Origin: Vallitalea maricola
GTDB taxonomy: Bacteria > Bacillota > Clostridia > Lachnospirales > Vallitaleaceae
Assembly: GCF_036985595.1 (NCBI RefSeq)
Contig: NZ_BTPU01000023.1
Coordinates: 62,001-126,000 of the forward strand
DNA: 64,000 nt
Direction: 5' to 3'
The translations under genes were made by a program, and so were the position numbers. Each line of letters starts with the position of its first letter. Within the stretch, counting starts at the first letter, position 1. The notes beneath the pieces are model-generated. The model was not told where the DNA came from. It made no database searches and saw nothing but the letters and a program-made list of their open reading frames with translations. Shown piece by piece: positions 9,063 to 17,646 of the stretch.

Positions 9063-9089
9063 AAAGAGAATCATTTTATGATTCTCTTT
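9063..9089 (+). terminator. isolated 11-bp perfect hairpin
   Basis: AAAGAGAATCA (9063-9073), loop TTTTA, TGATTCTCTTT (9079-9089), followed by CTTGTTTTA. No coding gene ends nearby on either strand; it would suit the 3' end of a small RNA or act as an insulator before the phosphodiesterase gene. Confidence 0.55.
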
Positions 9090-9219
9090 CTTGTTTTATA
9101 AGAAATTTAAATATTGCATCTATTAATTAATGCAGGTAAACTCAAACAAATCAATTATTGACCTGGCTTTACATTTATGGAATAATATTTACTATGAATA
9201 ATTAAGGAAGGTGATACAC

Positions 9220-9765
9220 TTGAAGTTAATGTTTATATCAGATATACATGGATCTTCTTATTATGCTGCAAAAGCAATAGAAAAATTTAAAGAAGAAGGT
9301 GCTGATTATATAATTTTGCTTGGCGATATTTTATATCATGGACCAAGAAATTCACTACCAAAAGAATATGAACCCAAAAAAGTTTTACAGCTACTTAATG
9401 AATTAAAAGATAAGATTATTTGTGTAAGAGGAAATTGTGATGCAGAAGTAGATCAAATGGTTCTGGAATTTCCTATTATGAGTGATTACAATATCATATT
9501 TCATAATGACAAAAGAATATTTGCTACTCATGGACATTTGTTTAATGAATCCAACATGCCACCTATAGAAGATGGAGATATAATAATTCATGGACATACT
9601 CATATACCTGTTGCTAAGAAATTAGATAATAGATATATACTTAATCCAGGCTCTATCTCTTTACCTAAGGAAGATAATCCAAATAGCTATGGGATTATTG
9701 AAGAAAAAGAATTTCTCATAAAAGATTTTGATGGAAATATAATTAAATCAATTATATTAGAATAA
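9220..9765 (+). CDS. YfcE-like metallophosphodiesterase (first copy)
   Basis: A 181-residue calcineurin-like phosphoesterase of the YfcE/MJ0936 group. Metal-site motifs in order are SDIHGS (about residue 6), LGDILYHGPRN (about 40), GNCD (about 77), THGHL (about 109) and HGHTHIP (about 130). The conserved YfcE ending LNPGSISLP follows. YfcE enzymes hydrolyse phosphodiesters in vitro; the in vivo substrate is unknown. The TTG at 9220 is chosen because AAGGAAGGTGAT lies just before it and overlaps the alternative GTG at 9211; the resulting MKLMFISDIHGS matches the family N-terminus. A paralogue lies at 23095. Confidence 0.88.
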   Translation: MKLMFISDIHGSSYYAAKAIEKFKEEGADYIILLGDILYHGPRNSLPKEYEPKKVLQLLNELKDKIICVRGNCDAEVDQMVLEFPIMSDYNIIFHNDKRIFATHGHLFNESNMPPIEDGDIIIHGHTHIPVAKKLDNRYILNPGSISLPKEDNPNSYGIIEEKEFLIKDFDGNIIKSIILE

Positions 9766-9785
9766 TCTATGACAAAGTTATTAAA

Positions 9786-9860
9786 AGACCAATATCCTAT
9801 TATAATGTTTTGCAACTAACATAAATAGTTTAATTGCTAGATTATAAGAGATACTGGTCT
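9786..9860. terminator. long imperfect hairpin between convergent genes
   Basis: AGACCAATATC (9786-9796) pairs with GATACTGGTCT (9850-9860) with one mismatch, enclosing about 53 AT-rich bases that partly pair (TTATA/TATAA). It lies between the phosphodiesterase and the convergent DUF1189 gene. Confidence 0.5.
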
Positions 9861-9887
9861 AATTATTTTGGTTAGAATTACTTGGAA

Positions 9888-10721
9888 TTAATAATTATCA
9901 TATTTATTACTATCATCAATAAGGGTATCGCTGTTATCAGTTTTTGATATGTTTTTTAATGCCATAACAACAATGATAGTTGAAATTCCGTAATATATGA
10001 TTAATTTAAATCCAAGTGCTACTGCCAAGCCAAAGCAATTAATCAAGAGCATTATAAGTGCCGGTAAAGTCAAAGCATAAATACCGATTTTATATACTTC
10101 ATTATAGCTTAGGTTTGTTTTTAATACTGAATTTGCAATAAGTCCAATGATACTTACCATTAAGCTTTCAAATAATTTTAGTAAAACAGTTCCAGCAATT
10201 ATCAAAAAGACAATAAATCCAATTGCAAGTCCTCTAAAACTATTTAATATCTCTAATACTGAATTTTTATCAATATTAAAATCTCTCAAATCTTTGAATT
10301 CTAATGGCATAGGAGGGCTTCCTGCTTGGTTGATGATAATTCGTTCAGGAGTAACTAAATATCCCATAGAATAACCTACTAAATCATTTAAAGTATACTT
10401 ATCTGTCATATCAACGATAAATATAAAATCATGATCTTTAGTCAATACTAAAGGTTCATTCATATCAATATTAAGGATACCATTACGAACAGTTATCTCA
10501 GGCATATCATCTGATTGTAATAATTCTATAGTATTGTCAATAGAAGTATTAGTCTTAACAGAAACAACTATGCTTAACGTAATTCCAATGAATAATGCTA
10601 AGAGTATAAGATAACCAAAAGATTTACCTAATCTTTCATGTCTTATACTATTGTAAACATGAAAATCAGTAAAACTTTTTATGAATTTCACAAAGATATT
10701 AGGGCTTTTTATACTTTCCAT
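9888..10721 (-). CDS. DUF1189-like polytopic membrane protein
   Basis: A 277-residue membrane protein. Residues 8-30 (FVKFIKSFTDFHVYNSIRHE) precede a first membrane helix (about 33-52). An extracytoplasmic region of about 110 residues follows, and then three or four helices between about 165 and 255. This architecture matches DUF1189 proteins, which flank maltose-type transporters in some Firmicutes but have no assigned activity. The start has a GAAGGGGG ribosome site. It is divergent from the methyltransferase gene. Confidence 0.75.
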   Translation of the reverse strand: MESIKSPNIFVKFIKSFTDFHVYNSIRHERLGKSFGYLILLALFIGITLSIVVSVKTNTSIDNTIELLQSDDMPEITVRNGILNIDMNEPLVLTKDHDFIFIVDMTDKYTLNDLVGYSMGYLVTPERIIINQAGSPPMPLEFKDLRDFNIDKNSVLEILNSFRGLAIGFIVFLIIAGTVLLKLFESLMVSIIGLIANSVLKTNLSYNEVYKIGIYALTLPALIMLLINCFGLAVALGFKLIIYYGISTIIVVMALKNISKTDNSDTLIDDSNKYDNY

Positions 10722-10905
10722 ATTATATCCCCCTTCATCATAAATTTTTAATACATATTTTGGGAATGGAATTAATTACCTAATTCTCTTGTATGTTAAC
10801 ATAAATTTTTTTTAAGTTCAAGATTCTATGGGCATTAGCTGTAATATTTTTTCGGAAAATTGAGTAAGTTAAAGATATGTAACAAAGATTTAATGTGTAA
10901 GATTA

Positions 10906-10934
10906 TTGTAGAATAGATTTATTTAAAGTATAAT
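10906..10934 (+). promoter_or_regulatory. sigma-A promoter for the RNA methyltransferase gene
   Basis: TTGTAG (10906-10911), 17-base spacer, TATAAT (10929-10934), about 60 bases before the start codon. Confidence 0.6.
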
Positions 10935-10996
10935 GTAGGAGTAAATACTAATGAAGATAACTTCTAATATACACTAATTGATAAAGGAGCAAAACG

Positions 10997-12157
10997 ATGT
11001 CATATATTGAATTAACAACACCTTGTATTTTTGGGGTCGAGTCTATTTTAAAAAAGGAAATTATAAAATTAGGTTATGAAATTAAAAGAGTAGAAGATGG
11101 AAGAATAACCTATATAGCAGATGAACTGGGTGTTTGTAGATCGAATATTTGGCTAAGGACAGCAGAGAGAGTAATGATTAATGTAGGAGAATTCACTGCT
11201 ACTAGTTTTGAAGAATTATTTGATAAAACAAAAGATTTACCTTGGGAAAGATGGATACCACAAGATGGCAAGTTTTGGGTTAAAAAGGCTTCTTCCATTA
11301 AATCCAAGCTTTTTAGTCCATCAGATATTCAATCAATAATTAAAAAAGCAATAGTTGAAAGATTGAAAAAAACATACCATGTCAATTGGTTTAATGAAGA
11401 TGGTGAGCACTATCCTATTAGAGTTTTCATAAAAAAAGATAGAGTATCTATATGTTTAGATACAAGTGGTGAAGCTTTACACAAAAGAGGATATAGAACA
11501 TTTACTAGCAAAGCACCTATTAGTGAGACTTTGGCAGCGGGCATAATTCAATTATCACCCTGGAACAAAGATAGAATCTTGGTTGACCCGTTTTGTGGCA
11601 GCGGAACTATTCCTATCGAAGCTGCAATGATAGCTATGAATATGGCTCCAGGACTTAATAGAGAATTTACAGCTGAAAAGTGGAAAAACATTATTCCTGT
11701 CAAATCATGGTTTAAGGCAGTAGATGAGGCAAATGATGTTATAGATACAACATGTGAATTAAACATTGCTGGTTATGACATAGATTATAAAGTTTTAAAA
11801 CTTGCAAGAGAAAATGTGAGAAATGCTGGTGTTGAAGATAAAATTCACTTTCAAGAAAGGGATATGAGAAAAACCAGCAATAATAAGAAATATGGATTTA
11901 TTATCACTAATCCACCTTATGGGGAGAGACTTGGAGATAAGGAAACCGTAATAGAATTGTACAAAGATATGAAAATTACTTTTGATAAAAATCTTGAGGA
12001 TTGGTCTTATTTTATTATCACTGCATTTGATGAATTTGAGAGATATTTTGGAAAGAATGCTGATAAGAAAAGGAAGTTGTACACTGGAATGATGAAGGCT
12101 AATTTATATCAATACTTTGGAAGTAAACCTCCTAAAAGAGTGAATCCTATTAATTAA
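10997..12157 (+). CDS. THUMP-domain class I RNA methyltransferase (RlmL/YpsC-like)
   Basis: A 386-residue protein. Residues 1-165 contain a ferredoxin-like/THUMP RNA-binding region. Residues 165-380 form a Rossmann methyltransferase with the SAM motif DPFCGSGTIPIEAA near 196 and the amino-methyltransferase motif TNPPYGERLGD near 305, typical of guanine-N2 methyltransferases. Family members methylate 23S rRNA (N2-methylguanosine). Length is normal for the single-domain Firmicute form. It is followed at 27 bases by the secreted protease gene, perhaps in one transcript. Confidence 0.9.
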   Translation: MSYIELTTPCIFGVESILKKEIIKLGYEIKRVEDGRITYIADELGVCRSNIWLRTAERVMINVGEFTATSFEELFDKTKDLPWERWIPQDGKFWVKKASSIKSKLFSPSDIQSIIKKAIVERLKKTYHVNWFNEDGEHYPIRVFIKKDRVSICLDTSGEALHKRGYRTFTSKAPISETLAAGIIQLSPWNKDRILVDPFCGSGTIPIEAAMIAMNMAPGLNREFTAEKWKNIIPVKSWFKAVDEANDVIDTTCELNIAGYDIDYKVLKLARENVRNAGVEDKIHFQERDMRKTSNNKKYGFIITNPPYGERLGDKETVIELYKDMKITFDKNLEDWSYFIITAFDEFERYFGKNADKKRKLYTGMMKANLYQYFGSKPPKRVNPIN

Positions 12158-12184
12158 AATACATTATAGAAAAGAGGTTATATA

Positions 12185-13930
12185 TTGAAGATGAAAAAAA
12201 ACATAAAAATGCTTTTAATATATGTATTTACAGTTGTCTTTATTGTGCCTACTTCTATTTGTGCTATCGATACACCACAGGTTTCGGTTATTTTAGATAA
12301 TGAATATATAGTATATGACGAATATTATGGAATACCATATATTGATGATAATAACAGAACAATGGTACCCCTAAGGCTTACATTAGAGTCGTTTGGAGCT
12401 GAGGTAGAGTGGGTAGGAGAGTTGAATTTAGTAGTTATAACACATGAGGATATAGTAGTTAATGTTCCAATAGGTGAAAAGTTTATATATAAAAACGAAG
12501 AAAAAATTGAAAATGATACATATGCTGTAAATAAAAACAGCAGGATTTATCTACCAATAAGAATTGTTATGGAAGCTTTTGGATGTGAAGTATTATGGGA
12601 TGGTGATAATAGAGTAGTTATCATCAATTCTGATCATGGTCCTTATAAAGATAAAGCTAATGCTAGGTTTGATCTAAGAGAGGAAGGAAATGTTACTTCT
12701 GTCAAGGATCAAAAAGAGCTTGGTACATGTTGGGCATTTGCAGCGCTTGGTTCCATTGAATCTAGTTTATTAAAACAAACCGGGGAAATATATGATTTTT
12801 CAGAAGACAATGTCAGCCTGAAACATGGTTATAACTTGACTCAAGATCAAGGTGGAGATTTTATGCTTGCATTAGCATATTTCGCTAGATGGTCTGGTCC
12901 TATAATGGAAAGTGATGATGTCTATGGAGACGGAATTTCATCACAAGATGTAAAAAGTGTTAAACATCTACAAGAAGCTTATTTTATACCTGCTGATAAT
13001 TTTGAAACCATAAAAGATACTGTTAAGAATTACGGAGGCGTTCATACATCCATTTATTGGGAATATAGGGATGCAGAAAATGAAAAGTATTACAACAAAA
13101 ATACTTATTCCTTGAACTATAATGGTAAAGAAGAAACTAACCATGATGTAGTTATTGTTGGATGGGACGACGAATATCCTAAGGAGAATTTTATAATACA
13201 ACCAGAAGAGGATGGTGCTTTCATCTGTAAAAACAGTTTTGGTACTGATTTTGGCGAAGAAGGATATTTTTACATTTCTTATTATGATACTTATATAGGT
13301 AAACAAAATATGGTATATAGTAAAATAGAAGATAATGATAATTATGATAAAATATATCAAGCAGATTGGCTTGGATTGGTAGGAAAATTAGGATTTAATA
13401 CAGACACAGGATATTTTTCTAATGTTTATGAAACAGGTAATCAACAAGAAGAGTTAAAAGCTGTTAGCTTTTATACAACAGGGATTAATTCTAAATATGA
13501 AGTATACCTGGTAGAAAACTTTACAGATAAGGATGACTTGAAAAATATGATTTTCCTTGAAAGTGGATTCAGGGAATATAGTGGTTATTATACTATTAAT
13601 CTAAAACAACCTATAACACTTGAAAACAATAGGAAATTTGCAGTCATTGTCAAGATGACTACTCCTGGAACGAAATTTCCTATAGCTGCTGAATTTGACA
13701 GGGATGTTAAATGGCTGGGCAAAGTTGATTTAAGTGATGGTGAAGGCTATATAAGTTATGATGGAGAAATTTGGGAGGATACTGAGGAAGTATTACAAAG
13801 TAATGTATGCTTGAAAGCATTTACAGACATAGTGGTTGACCAACCAGTTAAAGATATTGCTGAGCAATCAGAAAGTCAAAATGTATCCAATCAAGCTACA
13901 GATGAAATAGAGTCTTCTGATAATGATTAA
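12185..13930 (+). CDS. secreted papain-like (C1A) protease with stalk domain
   Basis: A 581-residue exported protein. It has a signal peptide (about 1-27), a copper-amine-oxidase-N-like domain pair (about 30-150; NRTMVPLRLTLESFGAEVEW and a second VLWDGDNRVVI copy), then a C1A peptidase (about 160-375). The catalytic Cys is in LGTCWAFA (about 182), the His in NHDVVIVGWDD (about 320) and the Asn in CKNSFG (about 349). A beta-rich lectin-like domain (about 395-555) follows, as in other clostridial C1A proteins, and a polar tail. It probably cleaves extracellular proteins at the cell surface. The TTG at 12185 is favoured by AGAGG seven bases upstream; an ATG follows at 12191. Confidence 0.85.
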   Translation: MKMKKNIKMLLIYVFTVVFIVPTSICAIDTPQVSVILDNEYIVYDEYYGIPYIDDNNRTMVPLRLTLESFGAEVEWVGELNLVVITHEDIVVNVPIGEKFIYKNEEKIENDTYAVNKNSRIYLPIRIVMEAFGCEVLWDGDNRVVIINSDHGPYKDKANARFDLREEGNVTSVKDQKELGTCWAFAALGSIESSLLKQTGEIYDFSEDNVSLKHGYNLTQDQGGDFMLALAYFARWSGPIMESDDVYGDGISSQDVKSVKHLQEAYFIPADNFETIKDTVKNYGGVHTSIYWEYRDAENEKYYNKNTYSLNYNGKEETNHDVVIVGWDDEYPKENFIIQPEEDGAFICKNSFGTDFGEEGYFYISYYDTYIGKQNMVYSKIEDNDNYDKIYQADWLGLVGKLGFNTDTGYFSNVYETGNQQEELKAVSFYTTGINSKYEVYLVENFTDKDDLKNMIFLESGFREYSGYYTINLKQPITLENNRKFAVIVKMTTPGTKFPIAAEFDRDVKWLGKVDLSDGEGYISYDGEIWEDTEEVLQSNVCLKAFTDIVVDQPVKDIAEQSESQNVSNQATDEIESSDND

Positions 13931-13984
13931 CCAACAGAAGAATAGTACTGATGTTGGTAAGTAATCGCTTGTATGGAGGCAATA

Positions 13985-14974
13985 ATGAAAGATAAATTAA
14001 AAGAATTATTGGAACAACTAAAAAGTGCTGAAAAGGTATATATACAACCACACAATATTCCTGACCCAGATTCTATAGCAAGCAGTTTAGGTATTAAGTT
14101 TTTATTAGAAAAGTATGGAATTGAGTCAAAGATTATTCATGTGCAGACAATTGAAAAAGCTAATTCAAAAAAGATGGTTGAATTATTCAATATAAAAATG
14201 ACAGTGAAAAATGAAATGAAGTACAATAAAAATGATTTTGTCATATTGGTTGATACACAGTTAGGTAACTCTAATGTAACTAATCTGATTAAGCAAAATG
14301 TGATGGTAATCGATCATCATGAGATTGTTAATGATACAGATACTTATCTTTTTAAAGATATTAGGTCAGATATTGGTGCATGTTCATCAATAGTAGCAGA
14401 ATATTTTTATTCTAATGATATTTCATTGACTGTTAACGTAGCTACTGCGCTATTGTATGGGATAATGATGGATACTGATAATCTGTCTAGGCGGGTTAAT
14501 GATCTTGATATAGAAATGTTTTATTTCTTATATAATCAAGCAGATATTAGTATGATAAAATCACTGAAATTAAATCAGATTGTAAAATCTGATTTAATTG
14601 CATACGCAAAAGCATTAAATAGTGTAGAAATATATGGTTATTTAGGTTTTGTCCATATAGAAGATTGTAATGATTCACTTCTTGGGACTATTAGTGATAT
14701 GGTTAATACAATAGAAGGTGTATCTGTTGTTGTAGCTTATGCCAAGAGACAAGATGGAGTAAAATTTTCTATTAGAAGTGGAAGTACTAAAATAAAAGCT
14801 AATAAATTAATGAGATTCATTATGGCACATAGAGGTGTTGGTGGTGGACATGACGAGATGGCTGGGGGATTCATGCCTATTGATAATATGGATTTCTTGA
14901 ATAATAAACGATTAGATACATTTATTAGACATAGAGCTATTAACTATGTAGAAAAGGAAGATAGTGATTTGTGA
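13985..14974 (+). CDS. DHH/DHHA1 phosphoesterase (NrnA-like)
   Basis: A 329-residue bifunctional-oligoribonuclease-like protein. Manganese-site motifs are DPDSIASS (about residue 26), DTQ (about 92), IDHHE (about 113) and GIMMDTDNLS (about 162). The C-terminal DHHA1 domain holds GGGHDEMAGGF (about 290). NrnA-type enzymes degrade nanoRNA and dephosphorylate pAp; some relatives hydrolyse c-di-AMP products. The ATG at 13985 is preferred to 13973 because GGAGG (13975-13979) lies just before it. It sits about 50 bases after the C1A protease gene. Confidence 0.85.
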   Translation: MKDKLKELLEQLKSAEKVYIQPHNIPDPDSIASSLGIKFLLEKYGIESKIIHVQTIEKANSKKMVELFNIKMTVKNEMKYNKNDFVILVDTQLGNSNVTNLIKQNVMVIDHHEIVNDTDTYLFKDIRSDIGACSSIVAEYFYSNDISLTVNVATALLYGIMMDTDNLSRRVNDLDIEMFYFLYNQADISMIKSLKLNQIVKSDLIAYAKALNSVEIYGYLGFVHIEDCNDSLLGTISDMVNTIEGVSVVVAYAKRQDGVKFSIRSGSTKIKANKLMRFIMAHRGVGGGHDEMAGGFMPIDNMDFLNNKRLDTFIRHRAINYVEKEDSDL

Positions 14975-15059
14975 AAAAAAATACGTTTACTTTTACTAGC
15001 TATTAATGATATTATATTAATATGCTATTATTCTAATATTATATCTTTGGGGTGATCTT

Positions 15060-15980
15060 ATGATAGAAAATACATTTAAAATTGACGGATTAGATGGACA
15101 TAAGATTTTTGTAGCTAGTTGGATGCCAGAAAACAATGAAAAAATTAATAGTATTGTTCAGATTAATCATGGAATGGCAGAACATTGTTTAAGGTATAGA
15201 GAGTTTGCCAAGTTCCTTACGGATAATGGTTATGGTGTTTATGCTCATGACCATAGGGGGCATGGACAGAGTCTAGATGTAGAAGAAGATATAGGCTTTT
15301 TCAATGACAAAGAAGGTTGGAATAATGTTATAGATGAAGCATATAAGGTAACAGAACATATAAAAAGAGAAAATAAGAATACTGATATTTTTGTGTTAGG
15401 GCATAGTATGGGGTCCCTTATAACACGTGGCTACATACAGAAGTATGGAAATGAGATTAAAGGAGCTGTTATAAGTGGAACAAGTGCTACAAAAGGTTTC
15501 TTGGGAGTGGCAGGAATTGGAGTAGCAAGACTTATCTGTTTAACAAAAGGAAACAGGCATAAGAGTAAGTTGCTTACGGACCTTAGCTTTGGCAGTTTCA
15601 ATAAGAAATTTGCACCTAACAAGACAGAATATGACTGGTTGAGCAGGGATGAACAACAAGTTAAAAAATATGTATATGATGAGAAATGTGGTTTTATGTG
15701 TACCTCTAGATTTTATGTGGACCTATTAAAAGGGCTATCAAATATTTCTAAGAAACGTAATATTCTTAAAACGCCTAAGAACCTACCTATATTATTTATT
15801 TCTGGTGATAATGACCCTGTTGGTGATATGGGAAAAGGAATTAAAAAGATTACGGATACATATAAATCATTAGGATATAATGTGAAGGTTATATTATATG
15901 AAGGTGGAAGACATGAAATAATTAATGAAACAAATAATAATGAAGTTTATAATGATATACTAGATTTTATTAAGCTCTAA
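15060..15980 (+). CDS. alpha/beta hydrolase, monoacylglycerol-lipase-like
   Basis: A 306-residue serine hydrolase of the Hydrolase_4 group. The oxyanion region is NHGMAEHCLRY (about 32), followed by AHDHRGHGQS (about 65). The nucleophile Ser is in GHSMGS (about 116), the acid Asp in SGDNDPVG (about 249) and the His in GGRHEI (about 280). There is no signal peptide, so it is cytosolic. It probably cleaves lysophospholipid or monoacylglycerol esters, by family. The GGGGTGA ribosome site supports the start. Its last codons overlap the outer edge of the inverted repeat that encloses the next gene. Confidence 0.86.
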   Translation: MIENTFKIDGLDGHKIFVASWMPENNEKINSIVQINHGMAEHCLRYREFAKFLTDNGYGVYAHDHRGHGQSLDVEEDIGFFNDKEGWNNVIDEAYKVTEHIKRENKNTDIFVLGHSMGSLITRGYIQKYGNEIKGAVISGTSATKGFLGVAGIGVARLICLTKGNRHKSKLLTDLSFGSFNKKFAPNKTEYDWLSRDEQQVKKYVYDEKCGFMCTSRFYVDLLKGLSNISKKRNILKTPKNLPILFISGDNDPVGDMGKGIKKITDTYKSLGYNVKVILYEGGRHEIINETNNNEVYNDILDFIKL

Positions 15981-16060
15981 AGAGTTAATTTATTACAAAT
16001 ATTTACAGTTGATAATTAAGCCAACCCTTATGCAACTTGTAATTATCTATAGAATGTAAA
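15972..16060 (+). repeat. left arm of inverted repeat around the M23 gene
   Basis: The core CAACCCTTATGCAACTT (16022-16038) is repeated in perfect inverse orientation at 17092-17108. Further out, ACAAATATTT (15995-16004) matches AAATATTTGT (17126-17135), with exactly 17 bases between the two blocks on both sides. AGAATGT on the inner side and AAGCTC on the outer side also match. Confidence 0.7.
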
Positions 16061-16156
16061 TTATTTAGGTTATTTCATATGTTTGCTAGAATTATTAGAT
16101 AAGCTTTTTGGTTGATTTTTATCTAAAACAATTTATTATTTACTTGAGGAGGTCAT

Positions 16157-16954
16157 ATGAAAAAACGCTTTATTTTAATATTAACAATTGTACTACTATC
16201 TTGTGTTATGTGTGTTTATGTAATCGGGGGTATGCCAGGAGTGTATGCTTGGAATCTACTGGTATTTATTTTTGCCCCTATTGCCAGTTTGTCATTATTA
16301 CCACAAATCGTTGTTTATGTAGTTAGATTCCTAAAAAAGAAAGATACGAGGTGGAATCTTAGATATTTACTGTTTTCGATTGCTTTTTCAATCCCAATAA
16401 CGGTATTATTTGGGGTTGGTATTCTTACATATCCTACAAAGGCAAACGAGGCAGATACTGTATCCATGCTGATGCCAGTTGAAAATCCTGTATTATTTGG
16501 TGGAAGAGAATATATAACTCACTCTGCATGGCCATCTGAATGTTATGCTTATGATATTTTGTCTGAGCCGTACGATATAGATTCTAGTGATTTAACGGAT
16601 TACGGTATTTTCGGGAAAAATGTTATAGCACCTATTTCTGGGTTAGTAATAGGAGTTGAGGACACAGAACCTGATATTCCACCCAATACCGAAGACTTCA
16701 CGAGTTCTTTTGGGAATTACATATTTATGGAAATTGAAGAGAGTAAAACTTATTTGATTTTAGCACATCTAGAAGTCAATAGTGTAAAGGTATCTGTTGG
16801 GGACTATGTGCAGGCAGGTCAAATAATCGCAAAGGTAGGTAATTCGGGTACAACCTCCGAGCCTCACTTACATATCCAACACCAAAGAAATAATCCGCTT
16901 AATACAGCAATTCCTACTTTGTCAGAGGGATTACCAATAGACTTTAAGGAATGA
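16157..16954 (+). CDS. membrane-anchored M23 (LytM-like) peptidase homologue
   Basis: A 265-residue protein with three hydrophobic helices in the first 100 residues and an M23 beta-domain at about 120-260. The HxH metal motif is clear (EPHLHIQ, about 236) and the ILAHL segment is present. The first metal site normally reads H-x3-D; here the aligned stretch is ECYAYD, with Cys where His is expected, so zinc binding and activity are doubtful. M23 enzymes cut peptidoglycan cross-bridges. GAGGAGG directly supports the start. The gene is enclosed by long inverted repeats, with no transposase. It may be a cargo gene or an invertible cassette. Confidence 0.78.
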   Translation: MKKRFILILTIVLLSCVMCVYVIGGMPGVYAWNLLVFIFAPIASLSLLPQIVVYVVRFLKKKDTRWNLRYLLFSIAFSIPITVLFGVGILTYPTKANEADTVSMLMPVENPVLFGGREYITHSAWPSECYAYDILSEPYDIDSSDLTDYGIFGKNVIAPISGLVIGVEDTEPDIPPNTEDFTSSFGNYIFMEIEESKTYLILAHLEVNSVKVSVGDYVQAGQIIAKVGNSGTTSEPHLHIQHQRNNPLNTAIPTLSEGLPIDFKE

Positions 16955-17271
16955 AACGAATAACCTGATAGCTAAAATGATTCTTGCACAAGACAAGTCA
17001 AAGCAATTCATCTGCATACCGGTCTTAGTCTTTTCTATTCAATGTAATAGGTCTAAGTAAGGCGATTCATATAACATTCTTAAGGTTTTATAAGTTGCAT
17101 AAGGGTTGATTGGATTAAAAAATGCAAATATTTGTATTACTCTTTTAGATGAGCTTGGTTTTATTTTGATAGATAAATGGTAAATTATGATACAATGTAT
17201 TAATATACTGACTCATAGCAAAACAAATAATAGAAAAAGCTATAATATAATAAATGAAAGGATTCACAATA
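16955..17271. other. 317-base non-coding interval
   Basis: Holds the right inverted-repeat arm (17070-17156) and the leader of the NusG-II gene. I see no ORF with a ribosome site and no RNA gene that I recognise. Confidence 0.6.
17070..17156 (-). repeat. right arm of inverted repeat around the M23 gene
   Basis: Reverse-complement partner of 15972-16060: perfect 17-base core at 17092-17108, second block at 17126-17135, outer GAGCTT at 17151-17156, inner ACATTCT near 17073. Confidence 0.7.
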
Positions 17272-17646
17272 ATGAAACGAAATGATATAAGAATTATAAT
17301 CGGTATATTAATAGTTGCAGGGTTATTTTATCTTTTTAATCAATATAGAATTAGTAAAATGGATATAAATAAATTATATGTGGAAATTAAAGTTGAAGGG
17401 GAATTATATGAACGAATTAAGTTGAGTGATGAGAAAGAAATTAAGGTTGAAAGAGAAGATGGTTATAATATTATAAAAGTACATGATAATGGTGTGGAGA
17501 TGCTTGAAGCTAATTGCCCAGATCAAGTATGTGTCAGAACAGGTTTTATTAATAAAGTAGGTAGCACCATTGTATGCCTTCCCCATAAGATTTATGTAGA
17601 AATTGTTGGGGATATGGAGGACGGATTAGATGCTATATCACAGTAA
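17272..17646 (+). CDS. NusG domain II-containing membrane-anchored protein (EetA-like)
   Basis: A 124-residue protein with one N-terminal membrane helix (about 6-22) and a small exported beta-barrel of the NusG-II class (about 32-118). It has conserved Cys residues in LEANCPDQVCVRTGFI and a CLPHKIYVEI ending. It is not the transcription factor NusG. In Firmicutes this family travels with Gx-transporter genes; from memory, the pair corresponds to eetA/eetB of flavin-based extracellular electron transfer loci, a link I hold with moderate confidence. The ATG at 17272 (AAAGGA upstream) is preferred to 17254. It overlaps the next gene by 17 bases. Confidence 0.8.
   Translation: MKRNDIRIIIGILIVAGLFYLFNQYRISKMDINKLYVEIKVEGELYERIKLSDEKEIKVEREDGYNIIKVHDNGVEMLEANCPDQVCVRTGFINKVGSTIVCLPHKIYVEIVGDMEDGLDAISQ

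Larger units (their letters stand above)
8602..9219. other. 618-base non-coding interval with repeat array
   Basis: No convincing gene. The interval is extremely AT-rich. It holds the GACATAAT array (8943-8996) and a perfect 11-bp hairpin (9063-9089). A 63-codon minus-strand frame at 8780-8971 is hydrophobic by composition and has no ribosome site, so it is not called. A short untranslated RNA ending at the hairpin is possible but not demonstrated. Confidence 0.6.

Noticed and set aside
12968..13360. 130-codon minus-strand frame inside the C1A protease gene
   Set aside because: Antisense shadow of a clearly coding gene; composition-driven Ile/Phe/Tyr-rich translation.
16108..16326. 72-codon plus-strand frame overlapping the M23 start
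   Set aside because: Out of frame with a well-supported gene and without its own ribosome site.
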